64,000 nt of DNA from Opisthorchis felineus. Lineage: Eukaryota; Platyhelminthes; Trematoda; Opisthorchiida; Opisthorchiidae. Both the position numbers and the translations under genes were made by a program. The first letter of the stretch is position 1; each line of letters begins with the position of its first letter. The notes under the pieces are model-generated. The model was not told the DNA's origin. It worked only from the letters and a program-made list of their open reading frames with translations, and did not search any database. Below are positions 48,478 through 60,336 of this stretch, in pieces. The stretch spans positions 389,951-453,950 of the forward strand of contig SJOL01006485.1 in the NCBI GenBank assembly GCA_004794785.1. Reading direction: 5' to 3'.

Positions 48478-49495
48478 GTACTTAACCAACGGGGAGTGCA
48501 TTCGAAGACTGTGAACATTATTCGTGCTATTTATTCTCAAACTGATTGCGTTAATTTATAACAGACTTCCCAAACGTTCCTCCACAAATGGTGGGGTTCG
48601 TCAGGGTTTCCCCCTGTATATTCATTCAAATTCGTCACTAACACCATCACCTTTAAGAAGCCACGGATCAAGATGTCGTAATCTGGAGGAAGATTATTGG
48701 AACTGGATTATGTGGACGACAGTGGTCTATTATCTGACGATCATGTTTTCGCAAAAACTACGCGGAACAGGATACCCGAAGCGAACCCTTGTTTAGGTGT
48801 GCGCTTTTATTCTTCAGAATGCAGTCCCACTTGATGAATTCCCACTACTATCCTTTCGAAACTTCAAAATGAAGAGCTTGGGTTTGTTGATAGGTTTACC
48901 TAGCTTGCCAGCTTCAGAAGTCGTGATTGTACTGCGATAGATGAAGATAATGCATGCATCATCAGGGCACCAGTTTACGTCATTTTTGGCGTCTGAAACG
49001 GGCATCATTGAAGTGTCCACAAAATGACCTTAAGAGCAAGCTTATAAAGGGGCTCAGAAACTTAACTTCTCCGATCTGAAGACTTCAAACGTCTTCGAAT
49101 ATTCTACCACCAATGTCTTCGCAGAATAGTAGGCGATAACTGGCTGCAGCATATCCATAATGAAATGGTCTACCAGTGAGTACTAGTAAGTGAGCCAGAT
49201 TCAATTGATCAGTAGATAAAGCTTGCCAGGTTAGAGTGGTTGGGCATGTACTACGTATGAGCGACCACCATGTACCAAAGAAGGCCGTGTTTTCCATCCC
49301 AAACTCACGTTGCAGAAAGGTTCGAGGAAGACAGGTAGACGTGCCGATGTGAGATGAAAGCAGTTACTATCAAGATGAGCGACGTGGGGCCCTCGTGCCT
49401 TTTTGGATGGGGTCCAGGCGATACTTCCTGTGTCTGGTTAGAAACCCTCCGCAAAATGGCACGTAACTAATCCAATTAGCGATCTTGCTGTCACT
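48478..49495 (+). pseudogene. Broken copy of the non-LTR reverse transcriptase, including the polymerase region
   Basis: Readable blocks in changing frames: GVHSKTVNIIRAIYSQTDCV, a GGVRQGFPL motif, LELDYVDDSGLLSDD (the YADD catalytic site, here YVDD), then [40 protein letters not shown] and a trace of the GWGPRD region. The order matches the intact copy at 2-1012 and reaches further 5' (the 'VNIIRA.YSQT' segment is upstream of what is visible there). At least eight stops or shifts make it inactive. Confidence 0.8.
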
Positions 49496-52400
49496 TCCAA
49501 CCCAGCTTGTCTAGCAAACGACTACCTGTCGTTGTGTGCTTGGCTTGTGTCAGATGATGTTCGCAAAGCATACTGGTTCAATTCCGTTGGTGACATATTG
49601 CTCAGATGTGTTTATCGTAATGTTTTTGGAAGATGCAGGCACCCTGATCTTGGCCGTCTTCTCTAAGTACATCCAAAGTTTTATAGGGAATCCCCACTCA
49701 GCCCCCTTGTTTCGCTCTTTACTAGGGCCTCCTTCGTCCGTGCCGGTATGGCTTCCACCACAGCTGTCCATGAAGATGTTGACGGCGAACATTCTAGTGT
49801 GCGATCAATCGGATGGCAATTACACTGAATTCACCTCGAAAGCTCACTGGTACCCCTCAAATTATGATAAACCCTCGAAAAATGTCATTTTGTACGCTAT
49901 TTTTCACGTTGTCTCCTTTGAATTTGGCTACGACTTACGGCATCGAACCAAATACAGTGGTCTCCTTACGTAACTTTACTGATTTGTTCTTAGAGGACTT
50001 TATTACTATTGTAGGAATACGCGTCTGCTCTCCTTAGTGTATAAGAAAGCCGAACATCAATGTGAGGTACCACAATCGGGCTTTTGTTTTCACCTTACGA
50101 ATGTCTCGGTACTTATTGCGCTTGTTGAACTTAACACGAAAATATCCGACAACCTATTTCTTCCAATATCCCATATAGTACTGAATTTGCCATAACTGAT
50201 TCCCACCTTTTACAGCCAGATCTGCTAAGCTTAGGTAATCCACGGGTTTTGTAACTTATTTCCTGGTTCCAAACATCTTACCATGACCTACCATTCCCAT
50301 TACCTGCACCTAACGAACACCTTCGTCCATACCATGACTTTATCGTTTCAACGGTCTACTGGATTCCTCACAATCTGGAACTCTTTCTCATCAAGCAACT
50401 ATCTCAGTTTATGCATACCAACAAGTAGAATAATGTACAGTATGCAGTGTTTTCCCAACGTTGGCCCGGTACACTCAGGAGGGCATTCGGTTTCTTAAAC
50501 AAGGCCTTGACTTCAACTGATATGCGAGTCTATCACCACTCTGATGCTTTTCGACTGAGAATTCGTCCTGTAAGTGAAGCCAATCTATGCTGGAAAAGCT
50601 TCTTGCTTGCACAAAGTTACCCATTTTCTCTTTGTCCCGTATTCAAGCAGCAAACGTTCTCAAGCATACTGAGGTCCGCACTTCTGTACGGCAAACCCTA
50701 GCTTGCCATCCCACGCTCTATTAGTTACTTACAAGGAAATCGCCATGAAGCAGTTTAACGAAGCATTTTTCACACATTTATTTGCAATGCTTCAACTGTG
50801 GCAAATCATTCTGGATTTGCTGACATTGTGTTAAATCGGACTTAGTTTATTTGTACCCACCTGTCCGTGCTTCTTCAGGTTTTTCATCAAAACAACTCAA
50901 CCCGATTGACAGTAACCAGTGACATAGAGGCGATCGATCGTTATGCAGTGAACGCTCCGATATTGTTGGAATCCGATAGACAGACATGTTATGCTTGCGA
51001 CATTAATGGAGGTTCATGACTTCACAAAGTGCCATCCGGATCACTGAGTTGGGCAACAAGGACAATAACTTACACAGACAAACATGCAGCGCAATCCAGC
51101 AGTAACTCAGAATACAGGGTGTTCTGATAACAAAATAAAATAGCCCGAAAATAATTAAGAGGAGCCATTTTCCCCCGTATTTGAAAGGCTCCCGAAGAAG
51201 GAAAATAAAATAAAATATACGGTAAGCCTATTTAACCCTATTCTTTGCTGCTTAGTAGACATGGTCAGCTTCCGACGAATTGCCGTTTATGTAAATTTCA
51301 ACCGCGTCTTTTCAGAGGGCCTAGTCGCCAACTTCCTCAAATATTCTTGTAAGGACACGCCTATACCTAACAGACTATCACATCATGACATAACTTGTGT
51401 AGGTAGTAAGTGACCTGGTCATTACTCAAGTAACTCTGCCCAACGAAACCAACGACACGCTAGGCCAAATAAACCATCTTTTCTTAAGCGCAGTTCCAAC
51501 ATCTTGATCTATCTCCCGATATTCGTTTGGTAAACTAACAATTCTCACTTCTCTCTTAACACAAAGCATACATACATTTCAAGGGATGCAAAACACTCAG
51601 AGCAGAAATTTAGTTCCCCTTGAGTTAGCCCAGTCCTTGTATGGTTGGAAAGAAAACCATTTCAGCAAATGAATGTGAGCAACATCTGGTACTGAACGGA
51701 TCCAAGTGATTTGTGTTGTTTGCTAAATTGTGCTCGGAATAAGACCTTTTAGCCATGTCAAACACCCTAATCTCATCTCGCTTACGGTATAACTGTTGGA
51801 ACAATTCCCCGATCCTAATTACTGCAAGGTTCAAACAAACTGAGGATGATCGGAAAACTCCATCTGCCAGGTTCATACTTATCTACCCACTGATTTGATA
51901 AGTGCAAACTATCGGATATTCTGCTGACCATTGGACGTCTGGCTAAAATAAGGCAACCGAGGCCAATGTGTATCGCAGCAGATAATTGGCAGATGCACCA
52001 ACCGAAATTTGTTATCATCGACATTATCTGGTGTATTGCCTGACCCTTGAGTCCTTTGATTACCGATTGGTGACAACCGGTTCGTGATGTAATCAGCCCA
52101 TTCAGTATTGCCCTATCAGCGCTTCCACAAGATCACCAGGACTCGTGCACAACTACGGCAGGAAAATAGGACAGCCGTCTACCATATACAAGATGCTTTA
52201 ATCAGTGCAGCAACAGACACGATTGAGGTCCTTCTAGAAGACATTTGACACAACTCAATTGTTTCCCTCTATTCACAACGAGACTCGAACGCTGGTAAAA
52301 TGAGAGTATGCATTTCAAGCTACGCTTTATGTAGTTCAACTTCAGTAAAAACGGGACTTCAGTTTTCAACGGCTCGAACCTTCAAACTACCCTAGCTGCG

Positions 52401-52839
52401 CATCGAAAAACTGTAAGAAAAGATTTGCCTGACTGCGAATCAACGTGAGGAACCAGATTTTCGATGCGGGAAAAAAAGGAAGTCCTGACCTAAAGACCTG
52501 AGCAGCCAAAAGGCACAGAAAGAGGGTGGGGGCAGAATGACTCGCTCATAAGTTTGCGTGTGCCACAAGAGAGACTTTCTCCCAGGACTCTCCTCCAAGA
52601 AGAGAGTAGCCCGGTCACTCACGTAGAAAAGTGTACCACAAACCAAAAAGCACGGGTTACGCTCCCCAATTGGGGTGAAAATAACGAGGACCATTGATGG
52701 GAATACCAGCAGTGCTATCAAGGCAATGCAACAGCTCACTTCCATGATGAAACGACCGAAGACAGTGATCTGCAAGGGGTGCATATAGGCACAAAACTGT
52801 ATCAAAGTAGGATCAAGGGTTTTTTCTTGAAGGAACACA

Positions 52840-52945
52840 CTGCTCGCAAGGTTGTTGAAAACTCTTCGACAGCCCCTACCAGTTCCGCCCTTCTTGGGGC
52901 TCACCAAGTGGGCGCAGCCCCCGGGTTTCCGTCAACCTTATTCAA
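52840..52945. repeat. Dispersed repeat R1, single block
   Basis: AAGGTTGTTGAAAACTCTTC ... GCCCTTCTTGGGGCTCACC ... CCGTCAACCTTATT. Only this block is present; its ends are a short inverted pair AAGGTTG / CAACCTT. Confidence 0.75.
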
Positions 52946-54884
52946 TACACTGTATCTCACTCATGAGCTGTACTAGATGTATTTCCCGGTCCAAGTGGTC
53001 TTTGGACGCTGTCTTAATCAGCACCTTATGATACTATTTTCAAGAATGTGGTTCTACTAAGGGTCACAACACAGTAAGTAGAACGCTACCGGAAAAGATG
53101 CTGATAAGTGTGTGTAGCTAGTTCTGGAGGATATAGGTTTTGAATAATGCGTGAGCTTCAGTACCTTTACATGCTGACATCACCCAATTTCATTTTCAGT
53201 AAACATATATTCGGCACTTTTCCATTTATACTTGCTATCTGTTTTCCTTAATATATTTCCCCCTATACTTGTTGGAGTGCAACTTAATTATATGGAAAAA
53301 CGTGACAGATGTACAGCCAAAAGTGAGTGACTCCCAAGGGAGTGCGATTTTGGCCAGCATCGAGAATGCACGCTGCGTTTGGGAAGGACAAGCCTTGAGA
53401 TATAGTTTTCTAGTCTTTTTTCGTGAGGTTAAGATCAACTAATATGACGAAGAATACGCTGTGGGGTTGTTGTAATTCACCCCATCATCACCCTGTAGAG
53501 CCAACAACACTTGCTTTGTGAATGAATGCTTCGTGATTGCATTTGGAAATCAGCATAATTGACCCTTGTAAAATAACGCAAAACACTCAGGGATAAACGA
53601 GTAAAAAAGATAACGCATTTGACGTAGGATTTTGGTATTTTGCTCATGGTTTCTATTGTTGTTTGCTCATTGCTCTCAGCTCCTGCGGAGGTCTAGTTTT
53701 TTTCGTTGTTTAAATTTGGGCAGCGTGCGCCACAGCCGAGCACACTCGCCAATTAGAGTGAATTCAGGATCATTGAAACCTATCATATCTCCAAAACTAG
53801 ACACAAAGCATTTCACCAGCAATTTCTCCCGATAAGGTTGTACTGGCAGTGCACCGTAAGCTTGAAAACAGCGCTTTTCAGAACAATCCCACGTAATGCT
53901 GACTAGGGGAGCTTGGAAAAATATACTTCTCATTGGGGAGAACTGGCATTCGACAGAGGCATGAAGAACAGCTACGTGTTCAGACGTGACAAGCTCTAAG
54001 ATACGATGTGTCGTAGTGAGTCATTCAGAAAAAGCTCAGTAACCCTAGTGCGTCTCTGCCCATATAGAATCGCGCGTTAATAGGACCCGCTTTGTGGATC
54101 ACCACCACACTCATCAGCCTAACTGCTCAACATAAACATCTGAAACTGAAGAAGTTCGTAACACATCCCACTTATTAACTGCCTAACCTACTGTCATTCT
54201 AAAAAACCGCACTGACCCCATTGACCATATTGTTAACAGTACACGGTCAGGTGCAGTATTGAGCTAAATAAACAAATGACGCCTGCACCAAATAACAAAA
54301 AGCGACTGGTGCTGATGTCCATTGATACGCGGTCACGTTTAGGCTGGCAGATGCTTGCGATAGACCTGTGCATGTTCATCCGCCAATCTCATTCCTTTTC
54401 ATTTGCATCTACGTCGAGGGCCTCAACGCAGTACTACTCTCCGCCCCATTCTAACCGCCTGCAGCTGTTCAACAAAATACAAACACCCAGTGGTCCTACC
54501 AATGAAGACCAGCAAGTCGGGTTCGAATACCAGCCATTCGTACCACATATCCTAGTACAGTGTGTCACAAGTGGAAGTGCGATTGGGAGTGTTTTTCCGT
54601 TTTCCGCCTTTAGGTAATTTAGGGTATTAACTTCGCTCCCTATCCACAGGGCATGTGAATATGACTATGAAAAGCCATGTTTCCATGTGGTCACTATGTG
54701 AATCACGAGAGATTTGTCCGCCCAAAAGAGGTCTCGTTTCAAAAATTTTCTGAACAGTCAAAATAAGCTGTTCGTAAGAAACAGAATAGCACATTAACAA
54801 CTGCCGATACAACAGATCATTTTTCACTACGACACCACACACCAAGCATTCGCTCGGTACACAGGTATAACTGAGTGGGCTTAC

Positions 54885-55196
54885 CCATGACTCTGTGATC
54901 TTCTGATCCAAAACGGATCGCAGCTTGTGTACTTCGCGTTCTAAATCCTGAATTCGCCGGTCTTTATTACAGATAGTCAGCTGAAGTCGTTCAACCGCTG
55001 CGTGAAGTTGTGCGACCGTTAGCTCCGACTGGCCTGACTGCTGCTGACCAGACTTGTTCGCCTCCCCATTGACCAGTGCTGAATTGTTACATTTGGCATG
55101 AGTGCAAGGGCAAAGAGAATTCGTGTGATCCCCGTGGTGATCCGTAATGACGTAGCTGCTATCACAAGGACTTGAAAACTCGGTGACAGGGTTACC
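54885..55196 (-). CDS. PKG: cGMP-dependent protein kinase, exon 2: leucine zipper
   Basis: 312 nt encoding residues 125-228. The first half is polar, with a small Cys/His cluster (SLCPCTHAKCNN). The second half is a clear coiled coil: heptad positions carry Leu188, Val192, Leu195, Ile199, Lys202, Ile206, Leu209, Val213, Leu216 and Leu220, in strict 4-3 spacing, including RRIQDLEREVHKLRSVLDQK. PKGs dimerise through such an N-terminal zipper. The acceptor is CCGTCCGTAG before 55196 and the donor GTAAGC at 54879-54884; phase is 0 in and 0 out. The zipper is a robust match; the residues before it are not conserved in families I know. Confidence 0.88.
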
Positions 55197-55799
55197 CTAC
55201 GGACGGGGAAATGCATGTGTAACGTAATAAGGTTTTCAAAAAATTATTAACAGGCAAATGAGCTGCTGTTTTTTCAAAGAATTTGGTGATCCTAGCGGGC
55301 AAGTTATTTAAGATCGGCCGACGGGCTGGAATTATTAGGTTTTGCCGCTGAATGTCAGGATTAATAGCGGTCTCATTTGTGTTAGTGTCATAATAAATAG
55401 TGTTCGTCGCATTTGTTTCCCTTCAGGGGTGACTGCTGGAAGGCTGATGTCCAAGCCGTCGGGAATGCTTGGAGTTTTTAGGTTAGGAAGCACAAACGAA
55501 AGCGCTGTGGGATGATTAAATACAGTGTATACACGAAATTCCTACCCGAGGAGTTTTCGGAAGTCTCGTAATTAGTCTGTCATGTAAAGAGAACACAATT
55601 CCATGTCTTGAATACAGGGCCAGTCGAAAGACGAGGCGGCGTTGTGCAGCAGAGAAGAACAACTCACATGTATGCAGGATTCAACAACTCTGGGTTTTTA
55701 GTGAGAATTCCAATACTGATGGACCGGACATTCATTATTCACGATGTACACTCAGATAAAACAAAAAGGTGAAACTGGTGGTGAGCCATAGAATAGTTT

Positions 55800-56130
55800 T
55801 CTAAAACCTTATGAGTAGTGTGTTCCGTCAAGAAAAAATGCACCGCGATATCCCGAGTATCGTACCAACTGAAAGAACTGAAACACATAAAATTAGAGAA
55901 CTGAATGAACGACTCAGCCTGGATTCAACTGAGTCTCTCATCAACACCAGCGCAAGTTGCAAATGAGTGTATTTCACCAATTGCTCAATATTTAGTGTCC
56001 AACTGAAAAATCAGATTTAGCGATACTCGGGAACTGCATATACTTTATCAGTCCCAATAAGTGCGAAACCAGATGTGAGCTGTCGAAGAGCCTTCAGCAA
56101 CCTTATAAGTAGTGTGTTGTGCCGAGAGGA
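55800..56130. repeat. Dispersed repeat R1, most complete unit
   Basis: One full unit from ACCTTATGAGTAGTGTGTT (about 55806) to the next ACCTTATAAGTAGTGTGTT (about 56100), about 293 bp, with the inner block, one arm (about 55918-55978), the spacer and the reverse of the 4492-4588 block in that order. The repeated start motif at its end suggests head-to-tail units. Confidence 0.75.
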
Positions 56131-56559
56131 TGTTAGTTCCAGTTTAACTGTAGCGGAGACAATCTATGATGCGACTGCAAACATAGCTGCTAGCAATAAT
56201 CTGTTGCCTTGTATTCGCTCACAAAAATTAGCGGACCGGACAGTCATCCGTCGCTGATAAAGCGCATTGTTTTCCACTGAAATGGTAAGGGAAAGGGGAG
56301 GGTGTCGGTAGTTTGAAATGTCACTTCTGTTCGTGAAACCAGACAGCAAAATCGCAATCAATTACTACATCCGGGGGGTCACCGAGCATATATAAAGGGC
56401 GCGGCACGGATAAGGTGGTGGGCAGTTTGTACCAAAGCTCTAGCAACCAGCTAGTCCAGTAAACACTCCACGGACAGACACCCACCGTGTTTGGGATGCG
56501 TTGCCGTGACACATCTGATTCGACATAAGACCAGAAAAAGTAATCTGACGTGAATTGGA

Positions 56560-56740
56560 AAATGTTTGGGACCGATTGGGTAGTCATCGTTTCAGAGAGG
56601 TTTGGTAAACAATCTGACGTGAAGCTTACGGTGGTGGCACACAATTTCACAATATCATTGTTGCCCAATGCCAAATGGCTAACGGCTGTTAGTGGAGTTC
56701 GAGAGACCAAAAAACAATTTCTCAGGAAAAGTCAACGAGT
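56560..56740. repeat. Dispersed repeat family 3, copy 2
   Basis: GTCATCGTTTCAGAGAGG then TTTGGTAAACAATC and ACGTGAAGC match 4130-4200. It ends near GTTAGTGGAGTTCGAGAG. Confidence 0.4.
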
Positions 56741-56892
56741 TTGAAACCGTTAGCCGTCAAATTTGAGAAGGTAAAGTTAACCGAAATTAAAAATCCAAGA
56801 AAAACACCCCGACATTCCACTGTGTTAGAAGTTCACGCTACTTGACGCAACGGACTCTCAGGAAATACCCAGTCAGGAAGCAAACTGATGTA

Positions 56893-57020
56893 TACGGTCG
56901 TAGGTCGGTCCATACGACCGTACAAAAGGTATCCTATCTTACTGTGTGAATCACTCTGAAAGGTCTGTGTGCAACCTTTGAATGGTGTGTGATCAAAACA
57001 TAACACACGACCGTACGGTC
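56893..57020. repeat. Cluster of ACCGTA palindromes
   Basis: TACGGTCGTA (56893-56902) and TACGACCGTA (56913-56922) form a perfect 10-bp hairpin; 57009-57020 is the 12-bp palindrome GACCGTACGGTC, sharing the same core. Confidence 0.7.
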
Positions 57021-57210
57021 TTGCTTCTATCCTGGGGCCTTACTGTTTAGCCCTACGAGTAATTACTAGACTGCACAGAGAAAAACATCGTCATCCATAG
57101 TCACACAAAACTGTGATAGTTAGTGTAGATGAACGAAAGCACACACCCCACAAGTAATTTTATGGTAACAATCTCAACTAGTGATTCGTTTACTAAGTTC
57201 CGAGAAACTT

Positions 57211-57229
57211 GTAGTAGTAGTAGTAGTAG
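57211..57229. repeat. (TAG)n microsatellite
   Basis: Six GTA/TAG units in a row. Confidence 0.9.
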
Positions 57230-57560
57230 AACCCATCAGCGTAAAAAATCGGTTTGGTGGGTGGCTTCGTTTAGTTGCCTCAGAAGGTTACGCGTGCATC
57301 ACCGTACAGGTCAGAATCATGTATGTGGCTACTCATTTACTAAGGAATTTCATGTCACGTTTACCCCGGGTAAAAAACTGCATTCTTGGCTTCAAGCTCC
57401 TCCCTTGTTGTCAACAAATGATGCCCCCGTACTGCAACAAAATCAGCGTTTCAAGTGAAGAAGCAAACAAGCGATGCCTCATGCCATCTACCACTTCTAG
57501 GGAAGAAATTATCAGCCTAGTTATACAAGTCCTTTGACTTCTACTGAAACAACTACATAC

Positions 57561-57932
57561 CTGGTGGATATTCCCCATGTCCTGCGAGGTAGTCCCAGGC
57601 TTGGGATGTAGGCTATGCGTGCGAGTCTCCGCAACTTTGCTCCGGCTTTTGCTGTCAGATGTCAGGGTAGCTGAACGTCCAAGAAGCTTCTTGATTAATC
57701 CATGTTTATTGTGTGTATTTTTTGCTGGGGTGTAGGTTTCGTTTTTCAAGGAGGAACTGGGGGTCAACCGAGGAATGCTCTTCTGGAGGTTGGAACTAGT
57801 GTAGACTGCACGTCCCACGGAAGCACCGCCGTCGGCCTTCACAGGCTTGGATGAGTGCGGTTGCGTTTGCCTCAAGGACGCCGCCTTAACCAGTCGATCC
57901 TTGTCTGAACACTGATTGGTCGTCTGGTCCAT
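57561..57932 (-). CDS. PKG: cGMP-dependent protein kinase, exon 1 as read here: basic N-terminal region
   Basis: 372 nt encoding residues 1-124, ending DMGNIHQ at the donor GTATGT (57555-57560). It is rich in Ser, Thr, Lys and Arg (for example SRSKVAETRTHSLHPKPG and KHGLIKKLLGRSATL) with no recognised domain; long N-termini ahead of the zipper are known in some invertebrate PKGs. The ATG at 57930-57932 is chosen because an in-frame TGA lies 24 bases upstream and the context (G at -3, G at +4) is good. It is joined to exon 2 by phase 0 only, so assignment to this gene is inference. If a splice acceptor lies between the TGA and the ATG, the true start is further upstream. Confidence 0.7.
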
Positions 57933-60096
57933 CACTGACCTTGGAGACACCAATCACATCCGCATATCGTGGTTTCTGAAAACGAGACAAGAGTCGTTCA
58001 GCTGGTGCACGTGCGCACGCCGCTGCAACGGCGTGGACTTCGGCACAATTCAAATGCACCTGGGCTGGTTGTCTGCACCTCAGAGTTCGGGAAACAAGGC
58101 TAAGTAACTCGTGCGCACGGAATGATTGGTACGCGATCTCGATGCCTACGTTACACCGTTAGCCTCTTTTTCTCGAGGCCAAATTCCATAATTATCGTCG
58201 CTATAAATATCAACAGAAAGTAGTGTGGTGCTCTTAAATTGGTTCACCCCATCATAGCTATAAGCTACTAAATAGGGACGATTTCTTTAGAACTGAAAGT
58301 TCAGTCACTTAACCTATGTAAAGATTAGTTTCCTAAACACCGCCATCACACAATTCCGTGACACCTGGAAAACTTGACATTGACTGAACACAAAGATGAC
58401 GGGTAGCCCTAAAAATGTATGTACTAAAATATGTGCACTGAAAGCAAAGGTGTGTAGGAATTTATCATTCGATTATGCTCTGTGAACTGTTTTTTCTAAA
58501 TGTGTGCTACACACATCATTGTTTCTTCCAATTTTTTTATTGAGTTAGCAATGCTATATTGCTCGTGGAGTGAACGTAACCATCTCTTCTATTGGGATCT
58601 TCTCTGTGGAAGTAGCACTGCCTCAGGGATTAGTTTCATGCCCCAAAGTGCTGGGTTCGTCAGTGGACTGTAATGGTGAGCGGTTGATTTCATGGTGTCC
58701 GGCAACCAGAGTGACCAAGCTTTAGCCATTCGCTGACCTTATATGTCTGGACTATTCCCACCGCTTCGAAGCTTAGTGTTTGAATATATCGACAGTGACC
58801 ACGAATTCCTGGCAATGAAAATCGGCACAGTATTACAACCTGTAGCCACGACTGTCGTGCCTTACATTGTTGGATTCTTTCTACTTAAGTCCTCCATATC
58901 CCCGGAAAACAGTCCGAACGTGACCACACTACTCTTGTAATTCCATTTATTCTATGATTGGTATTGAATTCCAAGAACACTAATATGCGAATGTGTACCC
59001 TTCGCCACAAAACTTGGTCATCTTCCGAATGAGATGTGAATCATTTTGCGATCTTTGGTCTTAGCCGGTCTCTTCGCAGTGGGCCTTCTCAGACCTCTAA
59101 CACCCGTCAGTATGTACTTTCATTTTGCAGACAAAAACTGGTTCATTGTGTGCTTGATTCGACTGCAACAATCCCACTGAAGGGCAGCTGACTCCATTCA
59201 CGAAACAATGCACGTACAATTGATAAGTACTCTACTCCCAAGAAGAGATGGACATGATTGAATTGGTCACCTACTTGGTTTAACACTAGGATGACGGCAA
59301 ATTCATTTGATGTAGCTGAAGTGCCTAACCGCTTCTGACTCCTAAACCATAAGACAAAATCAAGTGAGATTTCCTAACCTTCATTATGAACGACATGTCT
59401 CATGTTGTGTTCGCTGAGTTTGGCGATTGGCAAAGCTGTCTGTCCATCCAACATAAACTATTAAAATTTCCCTCATTGGATAACGTCTTTCAAACCCTTG
59501 ATTCGACGCCACTCGTTCTAACGGTTTCCCCAGTGAATGGTGTAAAATCCAAGGATGGTGTAACACGTGCATTATTTTCCCATCTAATACGATACCCATG
59601 TCTAGCCTCAACACGAATATAGTTTAATCAGCTATACCGTAAGACGGATCACATGCAATAGCCCCGGACTTCATCTCGACTGATATTCACAGAGTCATTA
59701 TCAGCGCATTTACTAGGTTGCAGAGGAGTAAGAAATTGCTACAAATACCTGGCAAGAGTGACAGAACTTCACAGGCTAATTCGCCTAATAATCACATGAG
59801 GACTTACGGGGCAGTGAAACAGGTCACTAAAAAGCTATCCTGACTGGCTATTCAAGTTTCTAAATCAGAATACAAAGATATATCGAAAAGGAATTCTTCA
59901 GATACTTCAATTGACGGGTGATCTAGTTTGATGTAGCCTTGGATTCTGTAGGTCGACAGGTTATTTCTATTTAGAATCTCACTTTGTGATTCGGTGTGTT
60001 CTTGTTATTAATTCGCTCAGTACAGACCACTGTGCATATGAGACACGAAAACTCAAAGGAAAATAAAAGGGTTCCTTCAAGATTTTCAAAGCGGAA
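57933..60096. other. DNA upstream of the first recognised PKG exon
   Basis: No gene is supported. A TTTTCAG acceptor-like site about 40 bases above the ATG could end a 5'-UTR intron. I see no promoter motif I would defend. Confidence 0.5.
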
Positions 60097-60336
60097 TGTG
60101 TGGCATTAGATGGGAATGCAGCCTTTTGCCACAGTTCATGTGAGACGCCCGAATCTACCCAGCAGGCATTGTGCTGGTACGAACCAGCTTATGCAGCTCA
60201 AACGACCCGGATAATTGCCCTGGAAACAAGGCGAGTCGAAGGTTCGTCTCAGAGACAATGTACACAATTCCAGTACCACCCTAGCACCATCTTAATAAAC
60301 CATGATATAGCGATAATGAGGACAAACATTCAACAG
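60097..60336 (+). pseudogene. Possible fragment of a trypsin-like (S1) serine protease
   Basis: The plus-strand frame contains NAAFCHSS, IIALETRRVEGSSQ and FQYHPSTILINHDIAIMRTN. The last block resembles the segment around the catalytic Asp of chymotrypsin-fold proteases (HP....NNDIA...), and the first could be a worn remnant of the segment around the catalytic His. It ends at a stop after NIQQ. No splice sites or Ser motif (GDSGGP) were found on this strand. The match is short and by eye only. Confidence 0.35.

Larger units (their letters stand above)
38496..54884. other. PKG intron 2, about 16.4 kb
   Basis: The largest intron. It holds R1 repeat copies (39629-40440, 42150-42370, 44440-44600, 52840-52945) and a reverse transcriptase pseudogene (48478-49495). 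Long stretches such as 42500-44430, 44600-48470 and 49500-52830 show nothing I recognise; 42500-44800 has hardly any open frames. Confidence 0.6.
55197..57560. other. PKG intron 1
   Basis: About 2.4 kb. It holds an R1 copy (55800-56130), repeat family 3 copy 2 (56560-56740), a cluster of palindromes (56893-57020) and a (TAG)n run (57211-57229). No further exon is seen. Confidence 0.6.

Noticed and set aside
49536..49973. Plus-strand frame of 145 codons
   Set aside because: No familiar motif and no splice context; it sits just after a dead retrotransposon in a large intron.
52440..52907. Minus-strand frame of 155 codons with a hydrophobic stretch (CCIALIALLVFPSMVLVIF)
   Set aside because: Its N-terminal part overlaps the R1 repeat at 52.85 kb, the composition looks random and no family is recognised; one possible membrane segment is not enough.
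57411..57560. Continuation of the exon 1 frame beyond the GTATGT donor
   Set aside because: The donor gives a phase-0 join to exon 2; the read-through tail has no similarity to anything.
58540..58680. Plus-strand VEVALPQGLVSCPKVLG, similar to an RT 'PQG..L.P' motif
   Set aside because: A single short motif with no second RT block around it.
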